A program made the translations under genes and the position numbers. Shown one piece after another: positions 33,355 to 40,904 of a DNA stretch of 64,000 bases (position 1 is the first letter of the stretch; every line of letters begins with the position of its first letter). The stretch is from assembly GCF_003259315.1 (NCBI RefSeq), contig NZ_QLLT01000003.1, positions 1 through 64,000 on the forward strand, written 5' to 3'. The stretch is from Kitasatospora sp. SolWspMP-SS2h. GTDB taxonomy: Bacteria > Actinomycetota > Actinomycetes > Streptomycetales > Streptomycetaceae. The notes below the pieces were generated by a model. The model ran no database searches, was not told where the DNA came from, and saw nothing but the letters and a program-made list of their open reading frames with translations.

Positions 33355-36320
33355 CGGTGCCTGCCCGCGCCCGGGGCGTTGCGCCGGCGGGTGGCGACCA
33401 GGACGGCACCGCCCGCGGCGGCGAACAGCAGGCCGGGGACGACCAGTTCCAGGACGTCGGTACCGGTGAACGCCAGCCCGTCCGGGCCGGTGCCGTCGGT
33501 ACCGGCACCGCCCGCCGGTGCCCCGGGGCCCCCCGGAAGACCGCCCGCTCCCGCGCCGGTGCCGGCGCCGGTACCGGTGCTCGGCGAGGGCGCCGGGGCC
33601 GACCCGGACGGGCCGTCGGACGACGGGGAGGCCGGGGACGAGGGGGACGGCGAGGCGGAGTCCGACCCGGACGACGACGGCGACGGCGACACCGACTGCG
33701 ACACCGACGGCGACGGCGACGGCGAGGCGGACTGCGACACCGACGGCGACGGCGAGCCGGTCGGCGCGGTGCCGCCGAGGTCGCGGTGGAGCGTCCCGAA
33801 GGAGAGGCCGGTCGCGCCGCCGATCGCTTGGGTGGAGGCGCGGACGTCGGAGCCCTGCTGCCCGGTGGAGGCGACGTTGAAGCCGCCGTCGGCGTTCTGC
33901 TCGGCCGCGAGGAACTCGACGGCCTTGGCGATCCGTTCCGCGTGGGCGGACCGGCGGAGCGTCAGTCCCTGGACGGCGAGCGCGGCGGAGTTGGTGGAGT
34001 CGCCGGCCGCTCCGGGGAAGCCGCCGTCCGGGAGCTGCTGGGCGGCCAGCCAGGCGAGGCCCTTGTCGACGGCCCGGGCCGCCTCGTCGCCGGGGACGAG
34101 CGCGAGCGCCATGACGGCCATCGCGGTGCTGTCCACGTCGGAGTCGCCGGAGGCGGGGATCAGGCTGGGCCAGGAGCCGTTGGCGGCCTGGAGGCCCTTC
34201 AGGTAGGCGAGGGGCGCGGCGGCGTGCTCGGCGTCGCCGGCCCGCAGCTGGGCCATGACGCCGAGCGACTGGGAGAAGACCGAGGTGGCCCAGAGGTAGT
34301 TGCCCTGCGCGGCGCAGCCGTTGTCGGCGTCGGCGTGGTCGCAGACGGCCTGGTCGAGGGCGGCGATCAGGTCGTGGCCGCCGAAGGCGTGCGGGTCGCG
34401 GCCGACGATCTCGGCGAGCAGCGCCTCCTTGCCGACGGAGCCGCCGCCCACGTACTCGGTGCCGACGGCCGTCCAGTCGTTGACGGTGCGTCCGCTGCCG
34501 TCGGTGCCCTGCCGGTCGAGGAAGTCGACGATGCGGCGCAGCGCCGCGTCGTCGGTGCCGGTGGCGGCGAGCGCGTAGGCGGCGTCGATGGTGAGGCCGA
34601 AGTCGGCGAACCCGGAGTCGGGGAAGGCCTCGTAGTAGTGCCCGTCCAGCAGGCGGGCCGGGTCGGTGAGGTAGGCGCCGCCCTTGGCGAGGTCGGGCGT
34701 CCGGCCGGGCTGGGGGGTGCCCGGCGCGGTCGGGCCGAGGTCGTGGGTGACCGTCAGCGGGTCGGTGCCGGTCAGGGCGAGGATGGCCTGTTCGGTGGCG
34801 GCCGGGTCGGAGTCGGGGGTCCACGCGTCGGTGGCGAAGCCGCCGTCCGGGTTCTGCCGGGCGGCGAGCCAGGTGGCGGCCTGCCCGGTGGGGCGGCCGG
34901 CGGCCCTGAGTCCCTGGGCGGCCCCGGCGGTGCTGGAGGTGTCGCCGCCGGAGGCGCCGGCGTAGGGGAGGTAGGAGCCGTCGGGCTGCTGGCTCGCGGC
35001 GAGTTGGGCGGTCGCCCGTTCCACCGCCGGTTCGTGTCCGCCCGCCGCGTGCAGGGCCAGGACGGCGAGGGCGGTGGTGGACGGGTCGGACTCGCAGTAC
35101 TCCCCGGCGCCGATCATGGCACCGGAGATCCCGCCGTCGGCGCACTGGAGGACGGTGAACCGGTCGAGCGCGGCGGGCGGCACGGTGGCGTTGGCCCGCA
35201 GCAGGGCCAGGACGGCGAGGCTCTGGGTCCAGGGCGAGGCCGCGCCGCGGAAGTCGCCGGCGGCGGTGCACTGCCCGTTCTCGCCGGCGGCGGTGCAGAC
35301 GTGGTCGGTGAGGGCGGCGATCAGGTCGTGGCCGCCGAACGCGCGCGGGTCGCCGCCGGTGCTCTCGGCGACGAGGGCGAGCAGGGCCGCCGCCCGGGTG
35401 TCGGGCGCGCCGTTCGGGCCGTCGGGCAGGAGGAAGTCGTCGGTGTGGGCCTGGAGGAAGGCCACCACCTTGCGCAGGGCCGGGTCCTGGGTGCCGGCGG
35501 CGGCGAGGGCGACGGCGGTGAGGGCCGTGCGCGGGTAGTCGGGGCCCTCGAAGGCCCAGTTGCCCAGGTAGCTGCCGTCGACGAGCTGCCCGGCGAGCCA
35601 GGCGGCCGCGGCGGCGGGGTCGCCCGTCGCGGGCGGCGGGCCGGTCGGGCTCGGCGAGGACGCACCGGACGGCGAGGCGGACGCGGAGGCCGACGCGGAC
35701 GGCGAGGCGGAGGCCGACTCGGACGCGGCGGGCGAGGGACTGGCGCTGTTCTTGGCGCGCACCGAGTCCGGGGTGAAGGCGGGGCCGCCGCTGGTGCCGC
35801 CGATGTCGGTGCCGCCGTAGACCCACGCCTCGACCTCGCCGGGCTTGGGCTTCTGTCCGTCCGCGCCGAACTGGCTGTAGGACCAGGTGTCCTGGCCGGG
35901 GGCGGCGATCCAGTACGACCAGTAGGCGGTGGCCTGCGGGGTGTTGACGCAGGGTTCCTCGGCCGGGGTCGGGTACTGGGCGCCGTTGCCGAAGGTGCTG
36001 CTGCCCAAGCGGCAGATGAAGGCGGGGCCGTCGTGCTGGGTGCCGGTGGTGGTGAACCCGGCGTTGTGCAGCAGGTTCATGCCGGTGGTGGGGTGGGCGT
36101 CGCAGCCTCGTACGACGCCGCCGCCCCAGTGGCCGAAGTCGACGGCGACGATCGCGCCGGTGGTGGCGGTGCAGTCCTCGATCGGGTCCGCCGCGGCCCG
36201 GCCGGGGTGGCCGAGGACGAGCGTGGCGCCGGCGGTGACCGCGAGGGCGGCGGCGAGGGCCGGCGGCGTCAGCCGTCGGTCTCCTCGTCCGTGGCGCGCG
36301 AGCGTGTTGGTGACCCTCAC
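33351..36320 (-). CDS. Giant LAXTG wall-anchored protein: DUF4430-like domain plus two prenyltransferase-type alpha/alpha barrels
   Basis: 989 aa. Signal peptide (to about residue 46), then a beta domain like that of the next gene (IEDCTATTGAIVAVDFGHWG, TQHDGPAFICRLGSSTFGNG, AYWSYWIAAPGQDTWSYSQF). A Ser/Ala/Pro linker follows, then two tandem helical domains made of PPTase/squalene-cyclase-like repeats. Examples are AAAWLAGQLVDGSYLGNWAF and AARQNPDGGFATDAWTPDSD in the first and GLQAANGSWPSLIPASGDSD and AAEQNADGGFNVASTGQQGS in the second. A Ser/Pro stalk leads to LAFTGTDVLELVVPG, a hydrophobic helix and RRR, a sortase E sorting signal. GTG 36320 has GGGGAGAA nine bases upstream. A cobalamin riboswitch lies 115 bases upstream. 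The architecture duplicates the alpha and beta folds of transcobalamin on the wall. Confidence 0.8.
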   Translation of the reverse strand: MRVTNTLARHGRGDRRLTPPALAAALAVTAGATLVLGHPGRAAADPIEDCTATTGAIVAVDFGHWGGGVVRGCDAHPTTGMNLLHNAGFTTTGTQHDGPAFICRLGSSTFGNGAQYPTPAEEPCVNTPQATAYWSYWIAAPGQDTWSYSQFGADGQKPKPGEVEAWVYGGTDIGGTSGGPAFTPDSVRAKNSASPSPAASESASASPSASASASASPSGASSPSPTGPPPATGDPAAAAAWLAGQLVDGSYLGNWAFEGPDYPRTALTAVALAAAGTQDPALRKVVAFLQAHTDDFLLPDGPNGAPDTRAAALLALVAESTGGDPRAFGGHDLIAALTDHVCTAAGENGQCTAAGDFRGAASPWTQSLAVLALLRANATVPPAALDRFTVLQCADGGISGAMIGAGEYCESDPSTTALAVLALHAAGGHEPAVERATAQLAASQQPDGSYLPYAGASGGDTSSTAGAAQGLRAAGRPTGQAATWLAARQNPDGGFATDAWTPDSDPAATEQAILALTGTDPLTVTHDLGPTAPGTPQPGRTPDLAKGGAYLTDPARLLDGHYYEAFPDSGFADFGLTIDAAYALAATGTDDAALRRIVDFLDRQGTDGSGRTVNDWTAVGTEYVGGGSVGKEALLAEIVGRDPHAFGGHDLIAALDQAVCDHADADNGCAAQGNYLWATSVFSQSLGVMAQLRAGDAEHAAAPLAYLKGLQAANGSWPSLIPASGDSDVDSTAMAVMALALVPGDEAARAVDKGLAWLAAQQLPDGGFPGAAGDSTNSAALAVQGLTLRRSAHAERIAKAVEFLAAEQNADGGFNVASTGQQGSDVRASTQAIGGATGLSFGTLHRDLGGTAPTGSPSPSVSQSASPSPSPSVSQSVSPSPSSSGSDSASPSPSSPASPSSDGPSGSAPAPSPSTGTGAGTGAGAGGLPGGPGAPAGGAGTDGTGPDGLAFTGTDVLELVVPGLLFAAAGGAVLVATRRRNAPGAGRHR

Positions 36321-36434
36321 CGGCGGTTCTCCCCGTGGTAGGCCGAGGCGGGGTCGACGGTGCGGCGGGCGGCCCCGGACGAGGAGGTCGGCCTGGCACC
36401 GCGTCGTAGTCCGCGACGACGCATCTGCTGCTGA

Positions 36435-36565
36435 CGAACCCCTCGGCGCAGGCATTCCGGCTCATCCGGCCCCGGAGGGCGGATCTACGGTTGCGGGTCA
36501 GCGCCGGATTCGGACCGGCTTCCCCTGACTGCCGAGGGTGAAAAACCCGTTCATCAGACCATGGT
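36435..36565 (-). promoter_or_regulatory. Cobalamin riboswitch controlling the surface-protein/ECF operon
   Basis: Read on the minus strand, the conserved core GGGAAGCCGGTCCGAATCC is followed by GGCGCTGACCCGCAACCGTA, the hallmark of AdoCbl riboswitches. A B12-box-like GAGCCGGAATGCCTGCGCC lies ~50 bases further on. It sits 115 bases upstream of the GTG at 36320, in the right orientation to control 36320-28544 as one transcript. High B12 should fold it to block expression. Boundaries are approximate. Confidence 0.85.
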
Positions 36566-36619
36566 GCGCGACGGGGAGTCAACGGGGAGTCATGTCGCCT
36601 GCGCCACCTCCCCGCTCCG

Positions 36620-36745
36620 CTCCCCGTGCGGTAGCGTCCCGGGTGGCCGCGTGGGGGAACCCGGTGCGAATCCGGGGCTGACGCGCAGCGGTGTGGGGCT
36701 CTCCGGCGCCCCGAGCCCGAATGCCCGCCGGCCGCGCACCACGAG
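36620..36745 (+). promoter_or_regulatory. Cobalamin riboswitch controlling the 36855 gene
   Basis: On the plus strand GGGGGAACCCGGTGCGAATC leads into CGGGGCTGACGCGCAGCGGT, again the riboswitch core. Downstream, GAGCCCGAATGCCCGCCGG forms the B12-box-like element. It is ~110 bases upstream of GTG 36855. Together with the opposite-strand element it forms a back-to-back pair about 55 bases apart. Boundaries approximate. Confidence 0.82.
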
Positions 36746-36854
36746 CGAAAGCCAGCCCACGCGATCCGGGCGGCGGCCGCCCGCCAGCACGCGGCCCGCC
36801 AGCGGAGCCGCGCGCCCGGGACCGGTCGGCGCCCGCCGTCCAAGGAGACCCACC

Positions 36855-38258
36855 GTGTCCCTCCGCTCCGCCTCCGCCCCCGCCGCCGTGTTGGCGACCG
36901 GCGTCGTCCTGCTGTCCGCCGTCCCGGCCTCGGCGACCGCCACCCCGGCCCAGATAGCGACCTCCAAGAGCACCGGCGTCACGTACCTGAAGTCCCTGCA
37001 GGCCGCCGACGGGAGCTACGTCACCTCCGGCGGGCTCTCGAACGAGTGGGCGTTCAGCGCGTTCGCCGCCGCCGGGACGGCCGCCGTCGACGTGACCCCC
37101 GGCGGGGACGCCACCAAGAACGCGCGCACGGTCTACCGCGGCCAGCTCGCCGCGAGCACCTGGCCCGGCTCCTCGCCGGTCGTCACCGACTACGAGCGGG
37201 CGGTCCTCAACTCCTACGCGGCGGGCATCGACCCGGCCCGGATCGGCGCCGGCCGCAACCTGATCGCCGACCTCGCCGCCTACTGGCAGACCGCCGAGCC
37301 CGGCTACTGGGGCCCGTCCGCCAACTTCAACGGCACCGTCTTCGGCCTGCTCGCCCTCGGCGGGGCGAAGACCCAGGCCGGCGCGCAGCGCGTCCCGCAG
37401 GCGCTGCTGAACTCCTCGGTGGCCGCCGTGCGCGCCAACCAGCACACCGACGGCGGCTGGAACTACGGCAAGGCCGCGGGCGACCCGACCGCCCTCGCCC
37501 AGGGCTCTGACATCGACATGACGGGTGCCGCCATGGCCTCGCTCTGCGTCGGCGGCGTCCCCACCACGGACGCGGCGGTCGTCGCCGCGAAGAACTTCCT
37601 CAAGGGCAAGCTGCTCTCCTCCGGGGCCTTCAACTCGATGTTCGGCGCCAACACCGACTCCAACGGCTGGGCCGTCTCCGGCCTGAACGCCTGCGGCCTC
37701 AACCCGCAGGGCACGGACTTCACCAGCGGCACGGGCAAGACCCCGGTGGACTACCTGATCGCCCAGCAGTTCAAGCCCGGCGGCGGCTTCAAGTACCTGT
37801 CCACCGACACCTCGCCGTCCCCGTACGCCTCGGTCGACGGCCTGCGCGCGGTGGCCGGTGCGGGCTTCACCGCCGCCCCGCCCGTCCCCGTCACCTCCGG
37901 GGCCCCCACCTGGGTCGCCACCTCCGCGTTCACCTCCGGCACCGCCGCCCGGATCGCCCTGGTCGTGGACAACGGCACCGCCGGGGCGCTGAAGGTCTGC
38001 GCCGTCACCCTGACCCCGACCGGGACCACCACCACGCTGGGCGCCGTCCTGGACGCCGCCGCCACCGCCGCCCCGAGCGGCTGCGTCACCTCCGTCACCC
38101 CCTCCACCGGCAGCGGTACGGTCACCGCGGTCAACGGCACCGCCAACGCGGGCGCCAACAGCTGGAAGGTCAGCCTGGACGGCGGCGCCGCCACCGCCGC
38201 GACCCGGGCCACCGCGGTCGGCGTCGGCGACACGGTCTCCCTGCGCTACGGCGGCTGA
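36855..38258 (+). CDS. Secreted transcobalamin-like protein: alpha/alpha repeats plus C-terminal DUF4430-like domain
   Basis: 467 aa. Signal peptide (residues 1-30, ending ASATA). The helical part has repeated segments YLKSLQAADGSYVTSGGLSN, RANQHTDGGWNYGKAAG and IAQQFKPGGGFKYLSTDTS, typical of prenyltransferase/squalene-cyclase-like barrels. The last ~110 residues (RIALVVDNGTAGALKVCAV, TTLGAVLDAAATAAPSGC, then NSWKVSLDGGAATAATR and GVGDTVSLRYGG) follow the DUF4430 pattern, in which the final strand ends GD.I..RY. That order (alpha barrel then DUF4430) is the order in mammalian intrinsic factor. No wall anchor, so it is probably released or surface-bound by contact. GTG 36855 follows AAGGAGACCCACC, downstream of a cobalamin riboswitch. 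Function as a B12 binder is inferred. Confidence 0.8.
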   Translation: MSLRSASAPAAVLATGVVLLSAVPASATATPAQIATSKSTGVTYLKSLQAADGSYVTSGGLSNEWAFSAFAAAGTAAVDVTPGGDATKNARTVYRGQLAASTWPGSSPVVTDYERAVLNSYAAGIDPARIGAGRNLIADLAAYWQTAEPGYWGPSANFNGTVFGLLALGGAKTQAGAQRVPQALLNSSVAAVRANQHTDGGWNYGKAAGDPTALAQGSDIDMTGAAMASLCVGGVPTTDAAVVAAKNFLKGKLLSSGAFNSMFGANTDSNGWAVSGLNACGLNPQGTDFTSGTGKTPVDYLIAQQFKPGGGFKYLSTDTSPSPYASVDGLRAVAGAGFTAAPPVPVTSGAPTWVATSAFTSGTAARIALVVDNGTAGALKVCAVTLTPTGTTTTLGAVLDAAATAAPSGCVTSVTPSTGSGTVTAVNGTANAGANSWKVSLDGGAATAATRATAVGVGDTVSLRYGG

Positions 38259-38333
38259 ACCACCCTCGGCCACCCGCGGCCGCTCGCGCCGCGCTCCGGG
38301 CACGGCGGCCGGGCGGGCGGAGCCTCGCTCCCG

Positions 38334-38361
38334 CGAGAACCGAGAACCGAGAACCGAGAAC
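38334..38361. repeat. Heptamer tandem repeat (CGAGAAC x4)
   Basis: Four perfect copies of CGAGAAC in the 144-base gap before the small membrane-protein gene. Short and slippage-prone; no further role seen. Confidence 0.85.
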
Positions 38362-38402
38362 ACGGCACCGCACGGGAATTCACCGAACAGCAGGGGGACG
38401 CG

Positions 38403-38747
38403 ATGAACAGGTCCGGGTACCTCGCGGGCTGCTACGTGGCGCTGGTGGGAACGCTGGCGGCGCTGGGCGGGCTGCGCGAGGACGGGCGGTACTACCTCGC
38501 GGCGGTGGTGCTGACCCTGCCGGTCGGTCTCGTCGCGGTGCCGGGCGTCTACCTGCTGCGCGGCCTGGCGACCGGCCTCGGCGGGCTGGTCGCCGACACC
38601 GTGCGGCCGGACGGCGGCGAGCCGGGCTGGCTGACCGCCGTGGGCACGGTCGGCAACACCGTCCTGTTCACCGCCGCCGGGCTCGGCACGGTCCTGCTCG
38701 TCGCCCGCCTGGTCGGACGGCGGCGACGGCGGGCCGCCGCGCCCTGA
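38403..38747 (+). CDS. Small three-to-four-helix membrane protein in the B12 island
   Basis: 114 aa. Hydrophobic helices: YLAGCYVALVGTLAALGGLR, YYLAAVVLTLPVGLVAVPG, and VGNTVLFTAAGLGTVLLVAR, then RRRRRAAAP. No recognised family. It follows the secreted transcobalamin-like gene on the same strand (144-base gap) and may be in the same riboswitch-controlled unit. ATG 38403 follows AGCAGGGGGACGCG. Could be an accessory of the uptake system. Confidence 0.7.
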   Translation: MNRSGYLAGCYVALVGTLAALGGLREDGRYYLAAVVLTLPVGLVAVPGVYLLRGLATGLGGLVADTVRPDGGEPGWLTAVGTVGNTVLFTAAGLGTVLLVARLVGRRRRRAAAP

Positions 38748-38761
38748 TCGGTCCGGCGCCA

Positions 38762-38805
38762 CCGGTGCCCCGTCCCCGGCCCCGTGTCCGGGGTCGGGGC
38801 ACCGG
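38762..38805. terminator. Bidirectional hairpin between converging genes
   Basis: Arms CCGGTGCCCCGTCCCCGG and CCGGGGTCGGGGCACCGG pair over 18 bases with one mismatch and a short loop. It lies 14 bases after one stop and 11 bases before the end of the opposite gene, serving both. Confidence 0.8.
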
Positions 38806-38816
38806 CGTTCCCCGGC

Positions 38817-39296
38817 TCAGGGCGCGGTGATGCCCGGCTGCGCGCCGGCGCCGAAGGACCAGCCCTCGACCTCGCCGGGCGCCGGGTTGTAGCTCCCGGC
38901 GCCGAGGCTGCTGTAGGTCCAGGCGGTGCCGTGCTGGGCGTGCCAGTACGACCAGTACGCGCTGCCGCTGGGGTTGGTGCAGGTCGTCGGCAGGCTGTTG
39001 ATCGTGCAGACGAAGCCGGGGTAGCGCGGGTGGAAGGCGTACGAGAACCCGGCGCCGGTGAGCGCCGCCAGGCCGCTGGCCGGGTCGCCCGGGGCGCAGC
39101 CGGTCTGGATGCCGCCGCCGAGGGCGGTGAAGTCGACCACGACGGTGACGCCGGTGGTGCCGGAGCAGGCCGCCGCCTGCGCCTGGGGGGCCTGGACGGC
39201 GGAGACGCCGAGCAGGCCGGCGGTCAGCGCCGTCGCGGCGGCGATCGAGCCGAGGACGCGGCGGGCCGGACGGGCGGGGGCGAGGGTGTCGCTCAT
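38817..39296 (-). CDS. Small secreted DUF4430-like beta-domain protein
   Basis: 159 aa. Signal peptide (residues 1-41, ending AQAAA), then one domain. Parts: CSGTTGVTVVVDFTALGGG, ALTGAGFSYAFHPRYPGFV, CTINSLPTTCTNPSGSAYW, SYWHAQHGTAWTYSSLGAG and PGEVEGWSFGAG. These match the beta domain that opens the two surface proteins at 32314 and 33351. No anchor or alpha/alpha repeat is present, so this is a free beta domain. It lies 72 bases downstream of a free alpha/alpha-repeat protein in an apparently riboswitch-controlled unit, so the two may assemble like the two halves of transcobalamin. ATG 39296 has AAGGAGC 5 bases upstream. Confidence 0.75.
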   Translation of the reverse strand: MSDTLAPARPARRVLGSIAAATALTAGLLGVSAVQAPQAQAAACSGTTGVTVVVDFTALGGGIQTGCAPGDPASGLAALTGAGFSYAFHPRYPGFVCTINSLPTTCTNPSGSAYWSYWHAQHGTAWTYSSLGAGSYNPAPGEVEGWSFGAGAQPGITAP

Positions 39297-39328
39297 GCGG
39301 GTGCTCCTTGTTTCGGGGGCCGGTCGGC

Positions 39329-39376
39329 CAGGGCGTTCAGTGGTCAGGGCGTTCCGTGGTCAGGGCGTTCAGTGGG
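39329..39376. repeat. 16-bp tandem repeat (three units)
   Basis: Units CAGGGCGTTCAGTGGT at 39329, 39345 (one change) and 39361 (last base changed). They span the intergenic gap and the last codons of the preceding gene. Confidence 0.88.
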
Positions 39377-40457
39377 CGGCGGGGCAGGCGAGGACGGGCG
39401 CGGCGCGGCGGGCGCCGTGCGCGGAGAGGGCGACCAGCGGGGTGGCGCTCAGGCCGAGGACCGCCTGGGCGGTGGCGCGGGCGGCGTTGCCCGGGTCGAA
39501 GCCGGTGGCGTCGTAGGCGACCGCGCCCCGGACGGCCGGGGCGGCGGAGCAGCCCTGCTGGAGCTTGACCAGGGCGCTCCAGCCCTTGAGCCCGGCGACG
39601 GGGCGTCCGGTGGAGAGCAGGGTCTGGGTGGCCAGTCCGGTGCTGTTGGCGTTGGAGGTGGCGGCCCCGGCCGCGGCGAAGCCGCCGTCGGCGTTCTGGT
39701 GCTTGCTCAGCCAGTCGAGTCCGGCGGCGGCCTTCGCGGCGCGCCCGGTGGCGGCGAGGGCCTGGACGGCGAGCGCGGTGGCGTCCGGGTCGGCGGTGCA
39801 GGCGGCCTGGCCGAAGGAGGCCGGGAACCCGCCGTCCGCGCACTGGCTGCCGGCCAGGAAGTCGACGGCGGCGGCCGGGGCCCCGGCGGGGGTGCGGGTG
39901 AGGGCGATGACGGCCAGGGACTGGCCGAAGGAGTTGCTGTAGTCGCCCCACTGGGAGCGGTCGGAGAAGCGGCCGGCGGCCGTCTGGAGGGAGCGCAGGC
40001 GGGCCGGGAGGTCGACGCCGCCGAAGGCGGCCGGGTTCTCGCCGCGGACTTCGGCGGTGAGCAGCAGTTTGGCGGTGGCCCCGGCGTACGCCTCGGTGGT
40101 GCCGTCGCCCAGGTAGCCGGCGGTGTTCTCCGGCCGGGCGAGCCAGGCGGTGGCGCGGGCGGCGGCCGTGTCGGAGCCGTGGGCGGCGGCGAAGGCCAGC
40201 ACGGCGTCGGCGGTCAGCCCCTGGTCGGGGTAGGCGGTGCCGTCGAAGACGGTCTCGAAGTGGTCGCCGTCGACGAGTTGGCGGGCCAGCCAGCCCGCGG
40301 CGGCGGCGTCCGGCCGGAGGGTGGCGGCGCCGGCGGGGGCCGGGGCGGTGCCGGCGGGGGCCGGGGCGGCCTGGGCGGTGCCGGCCGCGGGGAGCGTCAC
40401 CGCGAGGGCGAGCCCGGGTACGGCGAGCAGGCGCAGGGGGCGGCGGAGCACGGTCAT
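39369..40457 (-). CDS. Secreted alpha/alpha-repeat (prenyltransferase-like) protein
   Basis: 362 aa. Signal peptide (residues 1-30, ending AQAAP), then a helical domain with repeated QXXDGXF-type turns: AAGWLARQLVDGDHFETVFD, LAGSQCADGGFPASFGQAAC and WLSKHQNADGGFAAAGAATS. The fold is that of squalene-cyclase/prenyltransferase-like barrels but without their catalytic Asp-rich motifs, as in the alpha domain of intrinsic factor. Cys pairs suggest disulfides. No anchor. It is followed by a free DUF4430-like domain protein and preceded by a cobalamin riboswitch in the same orientation (~100 bases upstream). ATG 40457 is eight bases after GGAAAGG. Confidence 0.78.
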   Translation of the reverse strand: MTVLRRPLRLLAVPGLALAVTLPAAGTAQAAPAPAGTAPAPAGAATLRPDAAAAGWLARQLVDGDHFETVFDGTAYPDQGLTADAVLAFAAAHGSDTAAARATAWLARPENTAGYLGDGTTEAYAGATAKLLLTAEVRGENPAAFGGVDLPARLRSLQTAAGRFSDRSQWGDYSNSFGQSLAVIALTRTPAGAPAAAVDFLAGSQCADGGFPASFGQAACTADPDATALAVQALAATGRAAKAAAGLDWLSKHQNADGGFAAAGAATSNANSTGLATQTLLSTGRPVAGLKGWSALVKLQQGCSAAPAVRGAVAYDATGFDPGNAARATAQAVLGLSATPLVALSAHGARRAAPVLACPAAH

Positions 40458-40554
40458 GGAGAGCCTTTCCGAACCTGCGCGCGGGGCCCGGAGGAGGTGG
40501 CGCGCGGCGGCTCAGCCCTCGGAGCTCCGGCCCGCAGACCACGACGGGAGGAGT

Positions 40555-40680
40555 GGACGTACACCTCCGCCACCGGGTGATCGGGCTCGCCGTCGACAGC
40601 CGTCGACGGCCTACCGTTGCGGGTCAGCGCCGGATTCGGACCGGACTTCCCCCGACGGCGGAGTCAGGAAACATGACGGC
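40555..40680 (-). promoter_or_regulatory. Cobalamin riboswitch upstream of the split alpha/beta pair
   Basis: Minus-strand core GGGGGAAGTCCGGTCCGAAT continues CCGGCGCTGACCCGCAACGG; the last 25 or so bases are identical to the riboswitch at 36435-36565. A likely B12-box counterpart (GAGCCCGATCACCCGGTGG) lies about 50 bases downstream. Orientation fits control of 40457-38817. Boundaries approximate. Confidence 0.82.
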
Positions 40681-40904
40681 CCATCATGGCGAGGCCCGAA
40701 ACACCGGGTCAAGGGCGCGTGCGTCACTCCCGCCGGTCCCGCCCCTCCCGGGCCGCTCCCCGTTCCTTCGCGGGATTCGCAGGTTTCGCAGTTTCGCAGC
40801 CCCGGCAGGTGCGGATTCGGCAGTGTGGCCTGCTGGACCGCCCGCGGCGCGACCGGCAGTCTCGATCATGCGAACCCCAGCAGCCGACGCCTCCGAGGAG
40901 TCCC

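Noticed and set aside
33357..36341. 994-codon plus-strand frame opposite the large surface-protein gene
   Set aside because: Gly/Val/Ala-rich antisense frame with no signal or motif; the minus strand encodes the intact LAXTG protein.
36561..36854. Upstream extension of the 36855 protein back to ATG 36561
   Set aside because: It would translate through the cobalamin riboswitch and lacks a ribosome site; GTG 36855 has AAGGAGA and a signal peptide follows.
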